From Streptomyces sp. DvalAA-43 (GTDB lineage Bacteria; Actinomycetota; Actinomycetes; Streptomycetales; Streptomycetaceae): a stretch of 64,000 nucleotides of DNA. The stretch spans positions 124,001-188,000 of the forward strand of contig NZ_FMBW01000074.1 of the NCBI RefSeq assembly GCF_900091725.1, written 5' to 3'. Of this stretch, positions 43,859 to 51,762 are shown in pieces. The translations under genes and the position numbers were made by a program. The notes beneath the pieces are model-generated. The model did not search any database. It had not been told where the DNA came from and saw nothing but the letters and a program-made list of their open reading frames with translations. The first letter of the stretch is position 1, and every line of letters begins with the position of its first letter.

Positions 43859-45013
43859 CTACCCGTCATCCCCAAGGGACGCGCTCCATCCACCACGGGA
43901 GAGGCGGCACACCCCATCCGGCGTGATGCGAACCTGTGCGCCGAGCAGAGGCAGCGAGCCCTCCACGTTGAGGCGGTTGCGGATGCGTTCCAGGGCGGTC
44001 CACAGCTTCTGGGGCCCGCTCTGGTGCACTTCCGGCGGGTCGGTCCACTCTGCGGATGCTCGCGCCCATGACCCGTCCGGGTGGACAAGGCAGGCAGTCC
44101 GGGTCTGGTCGTCGCGTTCTTCGTAGGCGACCTCCACACCGGGCACGGTGATTTCCAGCATGGAGCGCAGCTCCCACGCATTCGCCACGTCGACCACGGG
44201 ATAGCGGCCCGTACTGACCTTTTCTCCCTCTGCGCTCCGCGCGGCGGTGAGCAGGGCGGTGTGCTCCGGCGGGTAGTCGTCCCCGGAGCGGGTGACCATG
44301 AAACCGGCCATGTCGCTCTCCACTCGCCCGACCACGTCACCGTTGGCCTGCTTCCATCCGGTGACGATCAGGCATGTTCGCCCGAGTGTCGTGGCGATGC
44401 GGCCACCAGGTGCCAGCGCAGCCAGCACCGGCCGCAGTCCCGGACCGGCGGGAAGGCCGACCGTCGAGACAATCCGCTCGTACGTACCGGGTACATGCTC
44501 CGTCGCGTCGGCCGTGATGAAGTGGGGGAAGATCCCGAGCCGGGCCAGTCGGTCACCGGCCGCACGGGTCAGGTGGGGGTCCACATCCAGGCTGGTCACG
44601 TGCTGGTCCCCGATGCGACGGGCCGCATAGGCGGTGAGCCCGCCGCTCCCGGTCCCCAGGTCCAGGACCGAAAGCCCGTCTCCCAGCCGCCCATGGCGGA
44701 GCATGCGCACCACGAGACTCGGCATCGTGGCCGACGACGTGGGCCGACCGTGCGCCCGGTCCCCGATCCGGGCATGGTCGGCGTGCAAGGCGCCGACCCT
44801 GGTGATCAGCGACCGGTCCGAGTAGGCCGCTCGCATCCACGCCACCGGATCGCTGGAACCGTCGTGCAGCGCCCAGCCCGAGCCGTCCGCGTCCCTATCC
44901 CACCATCGTGGGACCAGTTCGTGACGGGGTACGTGGGTCACCGTCGACAACCACCGGGAATCGGGTTCCGTCACCTGATCTGCGAGCCGTTCCGCAGGTC
45001 CGTGCCAATCCAT
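43859..45013 (-). CDS. FxLD-system-type (PIMT-like) methyltransferase
   Basis: A 384-residue AdoMet-dependent methyltransferase of the protein-L-isoaspartate O-methyltransferase group. It contains VTHVPRHELVPRWW, SSATMPSLVVRML, the AdoMet motif VLDLGTGSGGLTAYAA near residue 135 and LAPGGRIATTLG. The extended C-terminus (about 130 residues after the Rossmann fold) is typical of the FxLD-system methyltransferases that accompany RiPP clusters. Start at ATG 45013, GAGAGG upstream. It lies 13 bases downstream of the radical SAM stub on the same strand, and its stop is 30 bases from the left end of the insertion. Confidence 0.82.
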   Translation of the reverse strand: MDWHGPAERLADQVTEPDSRWLSTVTHVPRHELVPRWWDRDADGSGWALHDGSSDPVAWMRAAYSDRSLITRVGALHADHARIGDRAHGRPTSSATMPSLVVRMLRHGRLGDGLSVLDLGTGSGGLTAYAARRIGDQHVTSLDVDPHLTRAAGDRLARLGIFPHFITADATEHVPGTYERIVSTVGLPAGPGLRPVLAALAPGGRIATTLGRTCLIVTGWKQANGDVVGRVESDMAGFMVTRSGDDYPPEHTALLTAARSAEGEKVSTGRYPVVDVANAWELRSMLEITVPGVEVAYEERDDQTRTACLVHPDGSWARASAEWTDPPEVHQSGPQKLWTALERIRNRLNVEGSLPLLGAQVRITPDGVCRLSRGGWSASLGDDG

Positions 45014-45026
45014 GCTGCCCAACCTC

Positions 45027-45480
45027 TCAGTACTTGGGTCCGCAGGCGGTAGTGCTCGCCGGATTGCAGTCGCTGCTGTCGTCCGGCGGACAGCCATTCC
45101 GGACGGGCAGCGGAATCCGCGCCGCAAGGTCCGCCCAAGCCTCTCCACCGAGCAGTTCTCCTAACCGGGTCTCGCGTACGTTCCCCACAGGGAAGTCCCG
45201 CGCCAGTACACACCCCGCGAGATCTCCGTTCGGAAGGACGGCGGCGCGCCCACGCGTGCACCTCCCGCACATCTCGTCCAGCGTCGGAGACTGCCCCGGC
45301 AGCCTGGCCCGCCCGACCGCCCGCGCCCGGTCCATCGTGATCCGGGTAACGCCCATGGATTGCAGTTCGGCACGGGCTTCGTCGACACGTTGCCCCGGCA
45401 GGACTTCCACGACTCCGGCCCGGATCGGCACGCCCGCTTGACGCCACACGATCACGTGTCGCAAGATTGGCCGCAGTTCC
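45027..45480 (-). pseudogene. Radical SAM/SPASM peptide maturase, C-terminal fragment
   Basis: The frame ends with a SPASM-type cluster region: CGRCTRGRAAVLPNGDLAGC, then GNVRETRLGELL, then CPPDDSSDCNP and ACGPKY. The preceding AGVPIRAGVVEVLPGQRVDEA fits the last strands of the radical SAM barrel. The CxxxCxxC cluster and most of the barrel are missing, and no start with a ribosome-binding site is present, so about two thirds of the gene is lost near 45480. With the adjacent methyltransferase it looks like the end of a RiPP maturation operon. Confidence 0.75.
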
Positions 45481-45507
45481 GCATGCCCGGAAACAAAAAC
45501 CACCCGA

Positions 45508-45534
45508 CAGCCCCCGCCCACACCGCGGGGGCTG
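45508..45534. terminator. Hairpin at the boundary between RiPP remnant and phage part
   Basis: Perfect 10-bp arms CAGCCCCCGC and GCGGGGGCTG with a 7-base loop. Read leftward it is followed by a T-rich stretch (complement of 45490-45500), so it is oriented as a leftward terminator. It lies where the radical SAM gene is cut off. Confidence 0.75.
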
Positions 45535-45599
45535 TTCGCTTCCCACACGGCCACCACACACGCCACCATGGAGCCTCACCCGGAACCTTGGGGGGTTCG

Positions 45600-45977
45600 A
45601 TGTTTGGCAGCAAGAAGACCGAAGAAGAGAAAGCCGCCGCCAAGCACCTCGGGCGTGTACGCGTCGCCGCGGCCGCAGCCGGCGTAACCGTGATCGGTAG
45701 CAAGTTCCATCAGGCCGGACAGCAATCGATCCCCGTCGAGGGATCACGCGTCACGATCGAGCTCGGCGAGGTCGCCCGCAAACGCATCACCGCGACCCGG
45801 GTCGCCCTTACCGGGATCTTCGCGCTGTGGCTCAAGAAGGACGAGAGCAAGCTGTACATCACGGTCGAGCACCCTGACGGCGTGATCCTGTACCCCGTCG
45901 CTGCGAAGAAGGAAGCGCAGGCCCGAGTGTTCGCCACACTCGTCAACGGCGAGGCGACCGGCATCACCGCCGAGTAA
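45600..45977 (+). CDS. Hypothetical protein of the inserted element
   Basis: A 125-residue basic/Lys-rich protein (MFGSKKTEEEKAAAKHLGRV). A likely SHOCT-less beta-rich domain follows (VEGSRVTIELGEVARKRIT, then LYITVEHPDGVILYPVAAKK). GGGGGG lies 5 bases before the ATG at 45600. No family is recognised. Similar small genes occur in Streptomyces prophages. It is the first rightward gene of the phage-like part. Confidence 0.65.
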   Translation: MFGSKKTEEEKAAAKHLGRVRVAAAAAGVTVIGSKFHQAGQQSIPVEGSRVTIELGEVARKRITATRVALTGIFALWLKKDESKLYITVEHPDGVILYPVAAKKEAQARVFATLVNGEATGITAE

Positions 45978-46042
45978 CGCCGCACAACGGCCCCCGACTC
46001 GCTCAGCCGAGGGCCGTTTCCGTGCTCCCTACGCTCAACGAG

Positions 46043-46780
46043 CTACTGCTCGTGATTCGACGATTCCTTGTGGTCCCGGGGCCCTGGCAGTACCTGAGCA
46101 TTGCGAATAGCCGGCATCTCCGAGCCCGCGAACCTCATGATCAGACCAGCCTGCAACCGCGCCTTGATCTCAGGATCCTCAACCTCGGCAAGAAGCAAGA
46201 TCGCTTGCTCTGCAGACCGCTCGGCGCGCATGTCATCCCGCAACGCATCCGTCTCCGACGCCATGTGCTTCAAAGCCTTATCCGACTCACGATGAAACAG
46301 ACGCCCGATCACCGTCGTCACGATCCCTGCAGTCGTCGTCACCATGGATGCGTACAGATCACCGCTCGTCTCGGCTCGCCAAATCGCTAGCCCGACCCCA
46401 GTCAGCAGCACACCACCGCCGAGCACCGAGAAGACCTGACTTGTAAGGAAGCTGCGTTGCGACTGCGTTAGGCCGTATGCGTAACGCTGCACGAGCAGCT
46501 CGGCAAAACGATCATCGTCAACTCGCTGTTGAGCCGCCAACGGCTGATACATCGCAGGACCAGGGGGAGGGGGCGGCTGAGGACCGGGCTGCGACTCGAC
46601 ATCCAGCTGACTGTCAAGGCGAAATAGGTCCGAGCGGAGGAGGGAACCACGGAGATCCGTTGCCACCTTCTGCCTGTCGCGCTCCAAACCCCTTCGGTTT
46701 GCCCACAAGGCCGCGAACGTCGTAAGTACCCCAGCGACCGCACCCGTGATCCCGAACCAATCTGCGTGCACCTGTCCCAC
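46043..46780 (-). CDS. Two-helix membrane protein resembling TRADD-N-associated TM domain proteins
   Basis: A 245-residue protein from a GTG at 46780 (an in-frame GTG at 46771 is also possible). An N-terminal hydrophobic stretch (ITGAVAGVLTTFAALWA) is followed by a charged coil. A Pro-rich linker leads to a segment with YGLTQSQRSFLTSQVFSV, two close membrane helices (VLGGGVLLTGVGLAIW, MVTTTAGIVTTVIGRLF) and an acidic/basic coiled coil. The twin-helix block resembles the domain found next to TRADD-N in bacterial conflict proteins; I hold this match tentatively. It runs against the phage genes, like accessory cargo. Confidence 0.6.
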   Translation of the reverse strand: MGQVHADWFGITGAVAGVLTTFAALWANRRGLERDRQKVATDLRGSLLRSDLFRLDSQLDVESQPGPQPPPPPGPAMYQPLAAQQRVDDDRFAELLVQRYAYGLTQSQRSFLTSQVFSVLGGGVLLTGVGLAIWRAETSGDLYASMVTTTAGIVTTVIGRLFHRESDKALKHMASETDALRDDMRAERSAEQAILLLAEVEDPEIKARLQAGLIMRFAGSEMPAIRNAQVLPGPRDHKESSNHEQ

Positions 46781-46859
46781 CCCATAAGTTCGCGAGGGTG
46801 GCACAGTACCGCCCCACCCCTGTGCACCCCCCCACCCGGCCGAGAGGGGTACCCCCGCC

Positions 46860-47126
46860 ATGCGCGTACGCGTCACGGACGGGACACGCGAGGTCGAGAT
46901 CAGGACCGACCCCGACGAGCAGCATCCAACGCTCGACCAAGTCGAAGCCACAGCCGTACGACTGCTCAACGCACTCGACCAACAGCCAGCCGACGAACCG
47001 AACCGCACACCGATCGGGTTCGCCGCGCAGTACGACCTCGACCGCGTCTCACTCGACTCGACAACCGAACGAGGCGACCAGACCGAGCCCGAGCACTACG
47101 ACGAACCCGAGGACAACACACCATGA
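46860..47126 (+). CDS. Small acidic phage-type hypothetical protein
   Basis: An 88-residue acidic protein (MRVRVTDGTREVEIRTDPDE), with GAGAGGGG upstream and a 4-base ATGA overlap with the HNH gene. No domain is recognised. Its coupling to HNH is typical of Streptomyces phage early or packaging regions. Confidence 0.65.
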   Translation: MRVRVTDGTREVEIRTDPDEQHPTLDQVEATAVRLLNALDQQPADEPNRTPIGFAAQYDLDRVSLDSTTERGDQTEPEHYDEPEDNTP

Positions 47127-47425
47127 GCGGGCAGTGGGCAGACAGCACACGGCGCGACGAACTGCCGGCCGACTGGTACACCGTCATCCGCCTATACGTC
47201 CTGCACCGTGACGAACACCGATGCAGGTGGCGCGAGGGACACATCGTGTGCGGTCACCATGCCAACCAGGTCGACCACATCGTGCCCGGCAACGACCACC
47301 GGTACGAGAACCTGCAGGCTCTGTGCGAACACCACCATGCCGTCAAGAGCAGCCGCGAGGGCAACGCCGCCCGATGGCGAGAACGAGCTCGTCGACCGCC
47401 CGAGCGACATCCCGGTCTGATCTGA
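47123..47425 (+). CDS. HNH endonuclease (phage-type)
   Basis: A 100-residue HNH nuclease. VLHRDEHRCRWREGHIVCGHHANQVDHI... gives the CxxxxxxxC zinc pair and the catalytic QVDHIVPG, and NLQALCEHHHAVKS closes the fold. Phage HNH proteins of this size usually sit next to terminase genes and assist genome packaging. Here it is about 1.7 kb before terS, with primase and a cargo gene between. The 297 bases that follow hold no clear gene. Confidence 0.88.
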   Translation: MSGQWADSTRRDELPADWYTVIRLYVLHRDEHRCRWREGHIVCGHHANQVDHIVPGNDHRYENLQALCEHHHAVKSSREGNAARWRERARRPPERHPGLI

Positions 47426-47710
47426 AACCGAACAGCCCGACCCGAAGATCTGAACCCCGCCCCCCTGGGGGGTGACTCCCCCTCCCCGCCCCTCACGGCG
47501 CTCGGGAGGTGCTGCGGCTCGGATTCTGTACGGGTCTGGCGAAAACGGCCACGTGTGGGGCGTGAGCGGCTCGCTGACGGGCGAGCAGCGGGGCGGCAGG
47601 GTGATTGGATGGCGCGCGGTCGAGGGCCCGCAGATCGCCTCCCACCCTGCCGCCCCCACTGAGTGAACAGTAAATACACAGGTCAGGGCCTTAAAAGCGT
47701 GACACTCGGG

Positions 47711-47716
47711 TACACT
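47711..47716 (+). promoter_or_regulatory. -10 element of a probably leaderless transcript (primase-polymerase gene)
   Basis: TACACT ends 6 bases before the ATG at 47723. No Shine-Dalgarno sequence precedes the ATG. The distance places transcription start at or next to the A of ATG. Confidence 0.5.
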
Positions 47717-47722
47717 GGACGC

Positions 47723-48307
47723 ATGATGAACCGGACGTGCGAGCAGTGCGGCGGCCCCATGCCGATCATGGCTCGGGCCCACGCAGTGACGTGCTCGCCA
47801 CGGTGCCGCAAGGCTCGGTCACGCAAGCACCGCACCGTTCCGGCCGAGCTCACGCAGCGCCCGCGGTGGGTACGCCGCACCTCACGGAAAGTGCCGATCA
47901 CCATTGGCGGCGCGGTCTCGTCCAGTACCGATCCGACGACGTGGTCGACGTACCGGGCCGCAGCCGACTCGGCGGCCGGCGTCGGGCTCGGGTTCGTCCT
48001 CAACGGCGACGGCATCGTGTGCCTCGACCTCGACCACGCCCTCGACGACCAGGGCGCTCCACTGCTGTGGGCTCAGCGCATCCTCAACGCCGCCGCCGGT
48101 ACGTGGGTTGAGCGGTCGGTGTCCGGTGAGGGGCTGCACGTGTGGGGCACGGGCAAGTTGCCGCGCGGGCGCCGCATCACGGTTGACGGCGGCGGCTCGG
48201 TCGAGGTGTACGGCGACGGCCGGTACATCGCAGTCACCGGGCGGACGTTCGGCAGCGCGCCTTGCAAGCTAGGTGACCTGCAAGATGTTGTTGACTCGTT
48301 CAGCTAA
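47723..48307 (+). CDS. Bifunctional primase/polymerase-type phage replication protein (N-terminal domain only)
   Basis: A 194-residue protein. A short zinc-finger-like start (RTCEQCGGPMPI, then CSPRCRKARSRKH) precedes a prim-pol/NrS-1-like fold. Key residues are the catalytic-type CLDLDHAL acidic motif near residue 97 and SGEGLHVWGTGKL, followed by EVYGDGRYIAVTG. Full phage versions continue into a helicase domain, which is absent here. It starts without a Shine-Dalgarno sequence, from a leaderless-type promoter. Its stop overlaps the stop of the convergent membrane-protein gene. Confidence 0.75.
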   Translation: MMNRTCEQCGGPMPIMARAHAVTCSPRCRKARSRKHRTVPAELTQRPRWVRRTSRKVPITIGGAVSSSTDPTTWSTYRAAADSAAGVGLGFVLNGDGIVCLDLDHALDDQGAPLLWAQRILNAAAGTWVERSVSGEGLHVWGTGKLPRGRRITVDGGGSVEVYGDGRYIAVTGRTFGSAPCKLGDLQDVVDSFS

Positions 48308-49062
48308 CGCGGCTCCGGGCTCTTTGATGAGCTTGGCGAGGGGCCTGCCTGTCCGGCCGACTCTCGTTCAGCGTCCCGCTTGCCCTTCTCGTACCACTTC
48401 TGCCGATCCTCTTGGATGGTCTGCCTCAGATCCTCTTTTGATGTTTCTTCGCTGACAGTGAAAGCCTGGATTGCCGGGATCAACGTAACGACCGATACCA
48501 CGAGCGTAGCTATTGCCGCCCCCAAGCCGATGTAGCCTGCCCGCTTGGCTCGCACGTCCTCTTTGAATCGCGCACTCACGGAGTGCCGCAGTGAGAGTCG
48601 GGGATCGCCACCGTCAAGAAGGAGCTTGTATGTGATCTCCTGCCCCTTGTGGATGACATACGGGTCGATCTGTAACGCATTGCCGTGGATGGTGGCGGGT
48701 GGTACACGTCGGCTGTCGGTACTTGCCGAGGTCAGAACAGACACGACGCGGGCATTCATCCTGAACTCGGTCGATTCGCCATTGAAGTTGGCAGCCTCGA
48801 TTTCCCTATTGCCCAGGTTCGTCAACTTGAGGGTGGCTGTTTGTGGCTGTGCGATGCGCTCGGAACTGAGGCTCACCGTTAGTCCGCTGTGCGAAGAGGA
48901 CAGGAGAGGGGTGAACTCGATCGAGTACGCCATTTTGCGATGCGGGACGGCTGCACGCCAAGCCCAGTATCCGACGAGCAACGTCGCCAGGATGGCTAAC
49001 GGCGCCATGACCGCGCTTAGGACTTCTGCCCAGTTGGGGCCTGCGAGGGTAACAGATGGCAT
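48304..49062 (-). CDS. Membrane protein of unknown function, opposite-strand cargo in the prophage
   Basis: A 252-residue protein with an N-terminal membrane helix (VLSAVMAPLAILATLLVGYWAW). A beta-rich middle of about 130 residues (LTVSLSSERIAQPQTATLKLTN) follows. A second helix (GYIGLGAAIATLVVSVVTLIPAI) precedes a charged coiled-coil tail ending in a Ser/Pro-rich run. TATAAC lies 6 bases before the ATG and no Shine-Dalgarno sequence is present, so the mRNA is probably leaderless. Lying antisense between replication and packaging genes with its own promoter, it looks like a lysogenic-conversion gene. Confidence 0.7.
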   Translation of the reverse strand: MPSVTLAGPNWAEVLSAVMAPLAILATLLVGYWAWRAAVPHRKMAYSIEFTPLLSSSHSGLTVSLSSERIAQPQTATLKLTNLGNREIEAANFNGESTEFRMNARVVSVLTSASTDSRRVPPATIHGNALQIDPYVIHKGQEITYKLLLDGGDPRLSLRHSVSARFKEDVRAKRAGYIGLGAAIATLVVSVVTLIPAIQAFTVSEETSKEDLRQTIQEDRQKWYEKGKRDAERESAGQAGPSPSSSKSPEPR

Positions 49063-49125
49063 GCGGCGGTTATAGCAGACACCCGACTGGCGTTGGGAGT
49101 TGAAGCAACCTGACAGGGAGGAACC

Positions 49126-49626
49126 ATGGCAGGTATGGGCCCTGCGCCGAAGGATCCGAGCCGTCGGGCCCGGCGCAACAAGGACACCATCCCGCAGACG
49201 GTCTTGCGGTGGGAGCAGGCCGAGGCGCCCGAGCTTCCCGATTTCCGCGTCGAACGTGACGGACAGCTCGTTGAGTTCGTGTGGCCGGAGCGCACCCGCG
49301 AATGGTGGCAGACGTGGATCGACAGCCCGCAGGCCGAGCACTTCGGTACGTCCGACTGGCAGTACCTCCTCGACACCGCCCTGATTCACGCCCGGCTGTG
49401 GCGCGGCGATCTATCGGCCGCGGGCGAACTGCGGCTGAGAGTTGCGGCGTTCGGGGCGACCCCGGCGGACCGGGCCCGGCTGCGCATGGTGTTCGCCGAG
49501 GCGGACGGCGCCGACCAAGGGCGCGGTAGTTCGGGTGGCCCGTCCGCGCGCGAGCGGTACGGGGCGGCGAAGCTGCGTTCGCTTCCGGGCGGGAAGTCCG
49601 GGAAGTCCTCGACTGGCGACGAGTAG
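49126..49626 (+). CDS. Phage terminase small subunit
   Basis: A 166-residue protein (PRRARRNKDTIPQTVL-like basic start after MAGMGPAPKDP). It contains WWQTWIDSPQAEHFGTSDWQYLLDTALIHARLWRGD and AELRLRVAAFGATPADRARLRM, typical of terminase small subunits of Streptomyces siphophages. GGGAGG precedes the ATG. terL follows by 8 bases. It would recognise phage DNA for packaging; it is intact but its partner is not. Confidence 0.85.
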   Translation: MAGMGPAPKDPSRRARRNKDTIPQTVLRWEQAEAPELPDFRVERDGQLVEFVWPERTREWWQTWIDSPQAEHFGTSDWQYLLDTALIHARLWRGDLSAAGELRLRVAAFGATPADRARLRMVFAEADGADQGRGSSGGPSARERYGAAKLRSLPGGKSGKSSTGDE

Positions 49627-49634
49627 GGGGCGGT

Positions 49635-51017
49635 ATGCCGTGGCGTGGCCCTGAGTTCGAGGGCGAGCGCCCCACGCTGGGTTGGTACGTCCTCGATTGG
49701 ATGATCGAGAATCTCGCGCAGCCTGGACGTGACGACGGCGAGCCGTTCGTGCCGACGCAGGAACAGGCAGAGTTCCTGTGCGGGTACTACGAGCTGCACC
49801 CGGTGACCGGGAAGCGGATCATTCACCGGGCGCTGCTCAGCCGGCCGCGAGGGTGGGGGAAGAGTCCGTTCGTCGGCGCGATCGCACTCGCCGAGGCGTG
49901 CGCCGACGTCGTGCCGGACGGATGGGACGCGTACGGCGAGCCGATCGGCCGGCCGTGGCACTCGATCCGTACGCCGCTCGTGCGCATCGCCGCGGTGACC
50001 GAGCAGCAGACCGACAACACATGGGTGCCGCTGCTGGAGATGGCGCGGGGCGGGTCACTGTCGACCGACTACGGGCTCGACGTCCTCGACACCGTGATCT
50101 ACCTGCCACGCGGCGAGATCTCCCCAATCACGTCGTCGGCAACGAGCGTCAAGGGTGACCCCGCACGCTTCGCGTCGCTCGATCAGACGGAGGAGTGGAA
50201 GGAGTCGAACGGCGGGCTGAAGCTCGCGAAGACTCTGCGGTTCAACGCGACCAAGCTCGGCGGCAGCATCATCGAGACGCCGAACGCGTACACGCCGGGC
50301 GAGGGCAGCGTCGCGGAGAACTCGGCGGCGGACTATCAGGCGATTCTCGACGGCCGGTCGCGGGCGCGCGGCATCCTGGTCGACCACCGGGAGGCGCCGC
50401 CCGAGACGGACATGACCGACGAGCAGTCGCTCGTCGCCGGGCTGCGGTACGCGTACGGCGACAGCAGCGACCACCCCGACGGGTGCGTGCTGCACGACCC
50501 GCCGTGCCCGCCCGGGTGGTCCCCGATCGAAGGGATCACCGGCGCGTTCTGGGACACGTCGAACGAGCCGCAGGATCTGCGCGCCGACTTCCTGAACCAG
50601 ATCACCCACGCCGCCGACGCGTGGCTGTCGCAGCCGGAGGTGCGCGCGGCGACGGACCTCGACCGGGCGGCCGAGGTAGGCGACCGGATCGTGCTCGGGT
50701 TCGACGGCTCGCGGAAGCGCTCGCGCGGGGTGACCGACGCGACGGCGCTGATCGGCTGCCGGCTCAGCGACGGGCACCTGTTCACGCTCGGCGTGTGGGA
50801 GCAGCCGAAAGGGTGGAAGCCGCCCCCGGGCGAGCCCGGCGAGGGTTGGCAGGTGCCGGTCGTCGAGGTGCTCGCGAAGGTGCACGAGACGTTCGACCGG
50901 TACGACGTGATCGGGTTCTACGCCGACCCGGCGAAATGGGAATCGCACGTTGCGGACTGGGAGGCGGCGTACGGGCCGCGGCTCAAGGTGCAGTCGACCC
51001 GGAATCACCCGGTCGAA
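49635..51017 (+). pseudogene. Phage terminase large subunit, truncated at the C-terminus
   Basis: About 460 codons of terL. It has a Walker-A-like SRPRGWGKSPFVG near residue 70, ITSSATSVKGD and SLDQTEEW (Walker B region near 178). The nuclease-domain start VLGFDGSRKRSRGVTDATAL is near 355. Similarity ends at about TRNHPVE (51017); what follows is out-of-family sequence leading straight into the secreted-protein gene. Intact relatives extend further and continue into portal and capsid genes, all absent, so a deletion or recombination joined terL to foreign DNA. Confidence 0.82.
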
Positions 51018-51063
51018 TGCCGGGCCGCAGTCCATGCCAGGCGTGGCCAAGAAAGGCAACACT

Positions 51064-51456
51064 ATGCGCACCCGAATCCTCGCCCTCGTCGCCGCCGCAG
51101 TGGCGTCGGTGCCGGTTCTGACCGTGACCGCTTCGGCGGCCCCGGCAGACCTGAACGCGCCTTACGCCCGTGCCGCTGCCAAGGTGGGCGCGGACGGAAC
51201 GCTCCTGGCGACCAAGCACGTCTCGTCGGCGGAGCGGCTGAACGGTCGTCCTGCGGGCTACTACTGCGTGGCGGTGTCCGACCCCACCATTGACCTGCGC
51301 AACGCGGCAGTGGTCGCCACGGTGAACAACAACCGGTCAATGATCACCGCCATTCCGAACAGCAACTGCAACGGTAAGACCCGCACCATCACGGTCGTGA
51401 CGAGCAACTACAACAACGACGCGGCTGACGTCCCATTCACCGTCGCCGTCCTGTAG
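51064..51456 (+). CDS. Small secreted protein
   Basis: A 130-residue exported protein. The signal peptide is MRTRILALVAAAVASVPVL with cleavage near ASA-AP. The mature part is about 105 residues, beta-rich, with two Cys (YYCVAVSD and NSNCNGKTRT) likely forming a disulfide. It contains repeated Asn-rich strands (VATVNNNRSM, VTSNYNNDAAD). AAAGG lies 8 bases before the ATG. No family is recognised. It sits directly after the terL breakpoint, so it probably came in by the event that removed the rest of the phage. Confidence 0.8.
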   Translation: MRTRILALVAAAVASVPVLTVTASAAPADLNAPYARAAAKVGADGTLLATKHVSSAERLNGRPAGYYCVAVSDPTIDLRNAAVVATVNNNRSMITAIPNSNCNGKTRTITVVTSNYNNDAADVPFTVAVL

Positions 51457-51540
51457 CAGGTAATCCGAGAGAGGTATCCGGCCAGGTGCGCCAGCTCACT
51501 GGCACGGCATGACCGATGGTGACGAGCGCCCCCCGGCACA

Positions 51541-51576
51541 CCCTGACCTCGCTATCTGACACACACTAGGTCAGGG
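51541..51576. terminator. Hairpin after the secreted-protein gene
   Basis: Perfect 8-bp arms CCCTGACC and GGTCAGGG with a 20-base loop, 85 bases after the stop. Confidence 0.5.
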
Positions 51577-51762
51577 GCCGAGACTGCCGAGACCTATTGA
51601 GGGACCGGGCAGGCAGGCACGCCTCGAAACGCAGTCTCCGATCAGCGGGAAGGTGCCCGTCGGCCAAAAGCAGGCAGGCGGGCACTCACCGCCGCTGGAG
51701 CGGAACCGGCTCGTCAGCGAGTGGCACCGCTGGGCATTTTTAAAGGCTATGAACGCGGCTTG

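Larger units (their letters stand above)
43830..51762. mobile_element. Inserted composite element (RiPP-enzyme remnant plus decayed prophage) splitting DUF4291
   Basis: The two ends are defined by complementary halves of one DUF4291 gene. The left junction reads TATGACCTGGCTGATC and the right CTTGACATGGATCAAG, sharing only TGAC-TGG, as expected for a short-core (serine-recombinase-like) site that has drifted. Inside are a methyltransferase, a radical SAM stub, phage replication and packaging genes, two opposite-strand membrane genes and a secreted protein. No integrase, excisionase, portal or structural gene is present and terL is truncated, so it is a relic. The stretch 51457-51762 before the right end has a hairpin but no gene. 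Confidence 0.8.

Noticed and set aside
43602..44126. Reading the DUF4291 N-terminal fragment as a 174-aa intact gene
   Set aside because: After codon 51 the sequence is antisense to the methyltransferase gene and has no family similarity.
43830..51762. Calling the inserted region a functional prophage or an integrative plasmid
   Set aside because: No integrase, excisionase, portal, capsid, tail, lysis or transfer genes are visible and terL is truncated; only a relic is supported.
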